NCBI GenBank assembly: GCA_964575605.1
Contig: CAZNRN010000001.1
Coordinates: 1-64,000, forward strand
DNA from: JAPWJZ01 sp964575605
Lineage (GTDB): Bacteria; Pseudomonadota; Alphaproteobacteria; Micavibrionales; UBA2020
DNA: 64,000 bases
Direction of reading: 5' to 3'
The notes beneath the pieces were generated by a model, which worked only from the letters and a program-made list of their open reading frames with translations, did not search any database and was not told where the DNA came from. Of this stretch, positions 59,259 to 64,000 are shown one piece after another. The stretch's first letter is position 1. Each line of letters begins with the position of its first letter. Position numbers and translations under genes: made by a program.

Positions 59259-59945
59259 ATGGAAAAAGGGTCTTGTTCGGCGGGCGCCGGCGATGCGGCA
59301 AAAACGGGTTCTTGCGGTTCAGGTAACGGTAAAGGCTGCGGCGTCAGCAAATGCCTTGGCGCGATGCTGCTGGGCGGCATTTTAATTTTCGCCTGGTTCG
59401 GCATTTCGTGGATGGTGCTGCCCTGGCACAAGACGACGATGATGGGCTTCAAGGACGAAGCTGCCGTCGTGAAGGTGCTGGCGAAAAACGCCACGGCCAG
59501 CGGCGTCTATGTCGCGCCCTGGACCGACTTCGGCAAGACGGAACAAAAAACCGAAAAACCCTTCGTCTTCATGTCTGTGAAGGCCGAGGGCATGGACGTG
59601 AAAAACGGCATGAACGAACGCATGCTGAAAGATTTCTTCGTCTGCCTCTTCATGGCGGGGCTGCTGGCCTGCCTCTTGAAGAAAAGCAGCGGCTGCCCCG
59701 GCGCGCTTGGCATCAAGGTCGGGCTGATCGCGGGGCTGGCGGGTTACATGCCGCATTTCATCTGGTTCGGCTTCCCCATCAAATACACGCTGGTGGGCAT
59801 CGCCGATTGCGTCATCGCCTTTACACTGGCGGGCGCGATTGTCGGCAAGTTCGTTTACGGCATGAAGCTCGGCTGCTGCGCGCAGGGCAGCTGCGGCACC
59901 AAGGGCGATTGCGGCACGAAACCGACGGGTTCCTGCGGCGCTTAA
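59259..59945 (+). CDS. membrane protein with Cys/Gly-rich termini
   Basis: 228 residues from the ATG at 59259; AGGGGAG lies 8 bases upstream. Three or four membrane segments (about 34-54, 128-145, 155-172, 180-200). The N-terminus has five Cys in Gly/Ser-rich sequence (GSCSAGAGDAAKTGSCGSG and KGCGVSKC), and the C-terminus has GCCAQGSCGTKGDCGTKP and SCGA. The external loop carries Trp, Lys and Phe residues. Such termini could bind metals or form disulfides, but no known family was recognised. It overlaps the opposite HIT gene by 4 bases. Confidence 0.7.
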   Translation: MEKGSCSAGAGDAAKTGSCGSGNGKGCGVSKCLGAMLLGGILIFAWFGISWMVLPWHKTTMMGFKDEAAVVKVLAKNATASGVYVAPWTDFGKTEQKTEKPFVFMSVKAEGMDVKNGMNERMLKDFFVCLFMAGLLACLLKKSSGCPGALGIKVGLIAGLAGYMPHFIWFGFPIKYTLVGIADCVIAFTLAGAIVGKFVYGMKLGCCAQGSCGTKGDCGTKPTGSCGA

Positions 59946-60310
59946 GCCGCCTGGACCATCCGACCCAGCTTGCGCCCGCCCAGTAAATGCAGGTGCAGGT
60001 GCGGCACTTCCTGCCCGCCGTGCAGCCCGCAGTTTGAAATCACGCGGTAGCCCTCGGCATCGAGGCCCTGTTCGCGCGCGATTTTGCCAAGCGCGCGCAT
60101 CAGGCCCGCGATTTCGGCGTCGCTCGCCTTCTCGGTGAAATCGTCCATGCTGACGTAAGCGCCCTTGGGGATGACAAGGATATGGCTGGGCGCCTGCGGG
60201 TGGATGTCGTGGAAGGACAGCACATGGTCGTCCTCGTACAGCTTCTTACAGGGGATTTCGCCGCGCAGGATTTTGGCGAAGATATTGTTGCTGTCGTAAG
60301 CTTTGGACAT
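59942..60310 (-). CDS. HIT-family (HINT-like) nucleotide hydrolase
   Basis: 122 residues from the ATG at 60308-60310, with GGAG 8 bases upstream. NIFAKILRGEIPCKKLYEDD is the typical HINT start; the histidine triad is VPHLHLHLLGG with His104, His106 and His108. HINT enzymes hydrolyse AMP-lysine and other purine phosphoramidates. Length and motifs are standard. It converges with the Cys/Gly-rich membrane protein gene, 4-base overlap. Housekeeping by nature. Confidence 0.93.
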   Translation of the reverse strand: MSKAYDSNNIFAKILRGEIPCKKLYEDDHVLSFHDIHPQAPSHILVIPKGAYVSMDDFTEKASDAEIAGLMRALGKIAREQGLDAEGYRVISNCGLHGGQEVPHLHLHLLGGRKLGRMVQAA

Positions 60311-60371
60311 GGCGTCACTCCGTTTTTGAAAACGCTGACAGCCTAGCAAAACAAACCTGTCTTGAAAAGCG

Positions 60372-60407
60372 AAGGGCCGCGGTCTCGTCCCCTGACCCGC
60401 GGCCCTT
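60372..60407 (-). terminator. terminator hairpin, mainly minus strand
   Basis: AAGGGCCGCGG (60372-60382) pairs with CCGCGGCCCTT (60397-60407), an 11-bp stem. On the minus strand it is followed by GCTTTTC, and it lies 44 bases after the end of the gene at 60452. On the plus strand TTCCCCAACTTTTTT follows, so it may work in both directions. Confidence 0.65.
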
Positions 60408-60451
60408 TCCCCAACTTTTTTAGTCACTCAAGCAGGCAGTTCCCTGAATTT

Positions 60452-60793
60452 TTAAAGCACGCGCACCTGCAGTTTGGCGCCGGCGTGTCCCGTTGCCGCA
60501 TGCTGCGGCGCCTTGGTGCGCTCTTCGATCGCATGGCGGCCAAGCTCGAGCTGCGCGATGGTGCTGTCGAAGCCCCCCGCGGCCTTCAGCTGGTCGATGC
60601 GCTGTTCGATCTGGTGGAGGTTCATCACAGCGAAGCCGCCGTTGCTCTTGAGCTCGCCGCGGGCCGCCGCGCTCTTGAAGGCGCCAGCGACCGCGCTGTC
60701 CCCCTTCACGAACTGCGCCTTCCATTCGGGGAGGCCGTTGCTGTCCTTGCCCTCGAAGGTCTTGGCGAAACTCATCTGATTATCTTGTCCCAT
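60452..60793 (-). CDS. hypothetical protein
   Basis: 113 residues from the ATG at 60791-60793, chosen because TGGAGGATAAA precedes it; an ATG seven codons upstream has no such site. No signal peptide. The sequence contains MSFAKTFEGKDSNGLPEWKAQF and a helix NLHQIEQRIDQLKAAGG, then AIEERTK and the basic end AKLQVRVL. No family recognised. Flanked by a promoter with a dyad and a strong terminator, so it is an independent, probably well-expressed unit. Confidence 0.7.
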   Translation of the reverse strand: MGQDNQMSFAKTFEGKDSNGLPEWKAQFVKGDSAVAGAFKSAAARGELKSNGGFAVMNLHQIEQRIDQLKAAGGFDSTIAQLELGRHAIEERTKAPQHAATGHAGAKLQVRVL

Positions 60794-60862
60794 TTTATCC
60801 TCCAGGTAGTTCATTCCCTACTCACTAAAATCCAATCTAGTTTTCGGTGTTTTCTTTAAGCC

Positions 60863-60890
60863 TATATAGACTTTATGGCAATAAAGTTAA
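60863..60890 (-). promoter_or_regulatory. promoter with spacer dyad for the 113-residue protein
   Basis: Minus strand: TTAACT (60890-60885), 16 bases, TATATA (60868-60863). The spacer holds a perfect 7-bp dyad, ACTTTAT (60870-60876) and ATAAAGT (60881-60887), which would suit a repressor. About 70 bases before the ATG. Confidence 0.5.
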
Positions 60891-61120
60891 TGAATGGTTA
60901 CCAAACTGATTTTTTTGGGATTTTTGCGGTTTTGCAGGGGGAAAGAGGGGCGTGAATCAGCCCCCGAACATTGACTTATGTTAATAAATTACCTACAGTT
61001 ACAGTGTGTTAGCCCAGTGTTTGATTCTGAATGGAAAATACTTTGGCAAGACGGCCCGCCCGTCTATGATGCCGCGTATTATTCCAGCAACTATCTTAAC
61101 AAGTATATTTTAACGGGCCC

Positions 61121-62068
61121 ATGGCACAGACCCCCCCAGACCAGGCGACAGCCATTATAGAAGAGAAGCAGGCGCAACCCGTGCAGCCGCCCGCGGCCGA
61201 CGTCCCGTACAAGCCGCCCGGCTATTTCCGCCGCAACTGGGATAAAACCAAACGGGTCTCTAATAACATCTTCAAATTCACCAAAGAACTCTTCAACGAC
61301 CACGGCTTCTGGGTCGATGCGCTGGCCGTCAAGGGCGGCGTAACCGCAGTGGTTGCAGCCGGCATCGTGATGGCGTCATACCTTGTCGCCATGCCCTTCC
61401 TGCTGGGCGCAGTCGGCTTTGCGCTCTGCGGCGGGCTTGCCGCGGTCGGCCTCTTCGGCATTATCGCGGGCGGCGCGAAGGCATGGGAAGGCGGCAAAGA
61501 GGTATGGAACCGCGCCATGGGCCGCGCGCCGAAACAGCACGTATATAAAGAAAAGAAAGACATCCTGCAGCGTTTGGCCGAAACGAAATTTGTGAAAAAA
61601 ATGGCGGCGCATCCGCTGGCGAAAAAAATGGCCGCCAGCCACACGTGGAAGACCGTGCAGAAATTCACGCGCAAGACCGAAGACAACGTGCTGGGCGGCG
61701 TGGCCGTCGGCGGCGCTGCCCTGTCGATCGTCGTGGGCGCGCTGGCGCTGCCCTTCATCGCGGTCGGCACGATCGTGACCTTTGCCGCGGTGATGACGGC
61801 CTCGACCCTCATCGGCGGCTGCTCCAGCCTTTACTTCAGCATTACCGGCCTGCGCCACCGCGCCAAGGAAAAACGCGCGGCGCGGCTTGCGGCGACGAAA
61901 CATCCGCTTGGCCTCGGTGGCCCGCTTGAACCCATCGGCGCGCCGATACAGTTTGATAAAAACGTCTCGGGACCCTTCTCGGAACTTGCCGCGAAACCCG
62001 CCGAATCCACCCCCGCGCCCGAAGCACCTGCGCCAGTGGCCAAGCCGCCCGCCCCGCCTGCGCCTTAA
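61121..62068 (+). CDS. membrane protein with Pro/Ala-rich tail
   Basis: 315 residues. Two hydrophobic pairs (about 72-115 and 190-245) with basic loops between, and a Pro/Ala-rich end. The N-terminal 45 residues are soluble and Pro-rich. TTGACT (60971-60976), 17 bases, TACAGT (60994-60999) is one candidate promoter; TATATT at 61104-61109 would give an almost leaderless message, which would explain the lack of a Shine-Dalgarno before the ATG. Similar in plan to the next gene. No family recognised. Confidence 0.65.
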   Translation: MAQTPPDQATAIIEEKQAQPVQPPAADVPYKPPGYFRRNWDKTKRVSNNIFKFTKELFNDHGFWVDALAVKGGVTAVVAAGIVMASYLVAMPFLLGAVGFALCGGLAAVGLFGIIAGGAKAWEGGKEVWNRAMGRAPKQHVYKEKKDILQRLAETKFVKKMAAHPLAKKMAASHTWKTVQKFTRKTEDNVLGGVAVGGAALSIVVGALALPFIAVGTIVTFAAVMTASTLIGGCSSLYFSITGLRHRAKEKRAARLAATKHPLGLGGPLEPIGAPIQFDKNVSGPFSELAAKPAESTPAPEAPAPVAKPPAPPAP

Positions 62069-62149
62069 GGCAACTTTCGAAAGCCCCTTGCAGGATTATG
62101 AAATGCTGCTAGAGTGCGGCTATTACATTATTTCAAGGACGGAAAAGAA

Positions 62150-62941
62150 GTGACGGCAACGGCACCCGATTCTAAAGCCCAACGCAAAAAGACGCGTATC
62201 GCGCACATGATGCTGCCGCAGATCGACGCCGATTCCGCCCTGCTGCCTCCAGACCGCTGGATCGTCAAAACCACCTGGGAACTGATCCGCGACAACAAGA
62301 GCGTCCACCAGACCGTGGGCGGCATGGCGGGGTTTGCGCTGGCCGGTATCGCCGCGATTACCGCAGGCGTCGTCGGCGTGCTGGCCGTGGCCGCAACCGC
62401 ACCTGCCATCGCGATTGGCGTGGGCGCGCTCGCCGTCGCCGGTTTCTTCGGTTACAAGACGCGCAGCTATGCCGGTAAATTCAAGGCCGAGACGCTGCCG
62501 TCCATCCGCGACGAAGTTGGCAAGAAATACCTCGACTATAAAATGACCGAGCTCAAGCAGGCCTGGCAGCGCAACATGGAAGAAAAGCGCAAACAGCGCG
62601 AGGCTGAAAAAGCCGCCAAGGCGAAGGCCGCAGCCGAGGCAAAAGCTTCCGCGCCGAAAGTTGAAGAAACGGCTGCGCCGAAAGCCGAAACGCCTAAAGT
62701 AGAAACACCGAAGGCCGCGGAGCAAAAACCAGCGCCCGAGGCTAAGCCTGTCGAAGCTGCTGCCGCCGAGACAAAAGCGCCCGAAAAGAAAACCGAAAAG
62801 AAAACTTTGGGCGGCGCTTTCGGTGAATGGGCGCTGAAACAGGCGGCCGAGCGTGCGCGCAAGCTGAAGGAAAAAGAGCAGAAGGATGATTCCACGCCGC
62901 CTGCAACTCCTCCGGCCGCGCCCAAAACCCCCAAGCCCTGA
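62150..62941 (+). CDS. membrane protein with long Lys/Ala/Glu/Pro-rich tail
   Basis: 263 residues from the GTG at 62150 (AAGGACGG upstream); an earlier GTG at 62114 overlaps a probable -10 (TAGAGT 62110-62115). One hydrophobic Gly/Ala-rich region (about 62-105) that can form two helices, then a charged helix and a low-complexity repeat of KAE, PKVE and PKAE units ending in PKTPKP. A TonB/TolA-like flexible domain is conceivable, but sequence order is unlike those families. Its cytoplasmic or periplasmic side is not determined. Neighbour of the preceding membrane gene and an ankyrin gene. Confidence 0.65.
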   Translation: MTATAPDSKAQRKKTRIAHMMLPQIDADSALLPPDRWIVKTTWELIRDNKSVHQTVGGMAGFALAGIAAITAGVVGVLAVAATAPAIAIGVGALAVAGFFGYKTRSYAGKFKAETLPSIRDEVGKKYLDYKMTELKQAWQRNMEEKRKQREAEKAAKAKAAAEAKASAPKVEETAAPKAETPKVETPKAAEQKPAPEAKPVEAAAAETKAPEKKTEKKTLGGAFGEWALKQAAERARKLKEKEQKDDSTPPATPPAAPKTPKP

Positions 62942-63036
62942 TATTCCTCAAGTTCTTGTAACATCTGCCGGAATCCGGATTACTTGCCTGTTTTCCGTAT
63001 TGCTGATACTATCTTCCTGATTTTAAAGGAATAGCG

Positions 63037-63705
63037 ATGGCACCCCCCAAGCGACCGGGATATATCGTCGACAGGCGCGACGCCGAAGGCCAGACCAAGC
63101 TGATGACCGCCGTCAGCCGCGGCCTGCTGAAGGAAACATTCGAGATCATCGCGGAAGGCGCCGATATCAACGCACAGGACCACGCCGGCCGCTCCGTCGT
63201 TTTCCACGCGGTCTGGAGCGGCGAGGAGGCGCTGGCGGCGCTGCTGCTGAACAAGGGCGCGAAGGCAGACTCAACCTCGAAAACAGGCCTGACGCCCCTG
63301 ATGGTGGCCGCGATGCAGCAGCGGCACGAAGCGCTCGAGCAGCTGATCAACCACAAGGCGCCGCTCGATAAACAAACAACAAAAGACGGCGAAACCGCGC
63401 TGATGCTGGCGCTTAAATTCAAGGACGCCTATGCAGCCTTCAGGCTTTTAAAGGCAGGCGCGGATGCGGACACGCTGACGGATAAGGAGGGCTTCACCGC
63501 CGTCCAGCGCGCAAAGCAGCACCTGACCTCTGCCGACAGCGCCCAGTTCATCCGCGAGGTGGGGGAAAAACGTGCGAAGCTGGCCGCCGCCCGCGAAAAA
63601 GAAATCGCCGATAACGCGCAGGATGCAACAGTACTGTCCCACGACATTGCGCCGGTAAAGAAGATTACGCTGAAGCTTAAGCCTGCTGGCGGAAACAATC
63701 CCTGA
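63037..63705 (+). CDS. ankyrin-repeat protein with basic C-terminal motif
   Basis: 222 residues; AAAGGA precedes the ATG. Starts MAPPKRPGYIVDRRDAEGQ, then five ankyrin units, such as EGQTKLMTAVSRGLLKETFEII and TGLTPLMVAAMQQRHEALEQL. After a charged helix (KRAKLAAAREKEIADNAQ) comes the tail IAPVKKITLKLKPAGG ending NNP. The tail is close to those of the genes at 16-18 kb (KPIRLKP, KKPLRLKLKS), more than 45 kb away. No signal peptide; monocistronic in appearance. Confidence 0.85.
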   Translation: MAPPKRPGYIVDRRDAEGQTKLMTAVSRGLLKETFEIIAEGADINAQDHAGRSVVFHAVWSGEEALAALLLNKGAKADSTSKTGLTPLMVAAMQQRHEALEQLINHKAPLDKQTTKDGETALMLALKFKDAYAAFRLLKAGADADTLTDKEGFTAVQRAKQHLTSADSAQFIREVGEKRAKLAAAREKEIADNAQDATVLSHDIAPVKKITLKLKPAGGNNP

Positions 63706-63726
63706 GCCCGTCTCTAGTCCCCATAA

Positions 63727-63835
63727 ATCGTTGTCAGGCCAGCGAAGGCTGGCATCTCCCGCGCCCCGAGGCGGGACTTTTATAAAAGGCAGGCCTCCGG
63801 CCCGGGAGATTCCGCTTTTCGCCGGAATAACCTTC
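63727..63835. repeat. second type of palindromic intergenic repeat
   Basis: Nested hairpins: CCAGCGAAGGCTGG near 63738-63751, a CCCGCGCCCCGAGGCGGG hairpin, and ATCTCCC/GGGAGAT bounding a central TTTTATAAAA. The right part GGGAGATTCCGCTTTTCGCCGGAAT is of the kind dispersed in proteobacterial genomes. It differs from the GGTGAGGGGCGC family at 51 and 8900. The rest to 64000 holds only a 6-bp hairpin (AGGGGC 63948-63953, GCCCCT 63962-63967) and no gene. Confidence 0.6.
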
Positions 63836-64000
63836 GTTTAGCCAACCCTCCCCCGTCTTTTAATGGATTATGGTTAATATCTTAACGCTGAAACGCAGGT
63901 TAATCCCTAGACTATACCTCTTCCTTCTGTTCTCATTACACCACAATAGGGGCTTTACATCGCCCCTTATGCAAATATACTGCCGGCATCGCAATATTAT

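Noticed and set aside
60978..61160. 60-codon plus frame before the membrane-protein gene
   Set aside because: Its start lies within a likely promoter, it has no ribosome-binding site and it overlaps the next gene in another frame.
2632..63967. CRISPR arrays
   Set aside because: The only short direct repeats (TGAAACG decamers) are contiguous without spacers, and no cas gene is present.

Overview
The window reads as a chromosomal segment of a GC-rich, flagellated Gram-negative alphaproteobacterium. Pointers are a GapR (DUF2312) protein, a NadQ-type regulator near nadABC, a COX15/CtaA haem A synthase, a C93 transglutaminase-like peptidase, flgK-flgL behind a sigma-54-type site, and a DotB/DotC/DotD/IcmT cluster. 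A Micavibrio-like lineage would fit, but that is a guess; no rRNA, tRNA, transposase or CRISPR was seen.

Layout. 1-2.5 kb: palindromic repeat and a membrane-anchored protein with two CbbX-like AAA+ domains. 3-6 kb: tandem exo/endonuclease-phosphatase paralogues and a C93 peptidase. 5.8-8.9 kb (minus): transporter, ctaA, two small membrane proteins and a lipase in one tight operon. 9-12.3 kb: degenerate AAA+ protein, a 40-residue membrane peptide and a HEFGH metalloprotease-like protein. 12.4-19.2 kb: nadABC with promoter, operator-like repeats and terminator, then two ankyrin genes and nadQ. 19.2-22.6 kb: Sel1 protein, gapR, L,D-transpeptidase and a flagellar-region hypothetical. 22.7-28.9 kb: flgK, flgL, and a tandem pair of secreted metalloprotease-like proteins of which one has lost its zinc histidines. 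28.9-30.8 kb: RNase J-like protein coupled to iscX.

30.9-43.1 kb (minus) is a type IVB (Dot/Icm, IncI Tra) secretion module: DsbC-like protein, lytic transglycosylase, DotD, DotC, DotB, IcmT, a TcpQ-like protein, and four tandem paralogous exported proteins of unknown family. Directly upstream, 43.3-47.2 kb, is a six-gene ankyrin-repeat operon with its own strong promoter. From 47 to 64 kb there are more ankyrin proteins, a Clp-type double AAA+ ATPase with an unfamiliar N-terminus, a HEILH protein paired with a C-terminally anchored protein, a Cys/Gly-rich membrane protein, a HIT protein and two membrane proteins with charged or proline-rich tails.

The most interesting pattern is a short motif, roughly V-x-[KR]-P-[LI]-x-[LVF] followed by Lys/Gly-rich residues. 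It lies at the extreme C-terminus of eight ankyrin proteins spread over 47 kb and near the N-terminus of two others. The one ankyrin protein with an export signal lacks it. Sitting beside a type IVB module, these proteins look like a family of secretion substrates or docking partners that share one linear signal. A 10-base assembly gap (49221-49230) interrupts a GNAT acetyltransferase gene.
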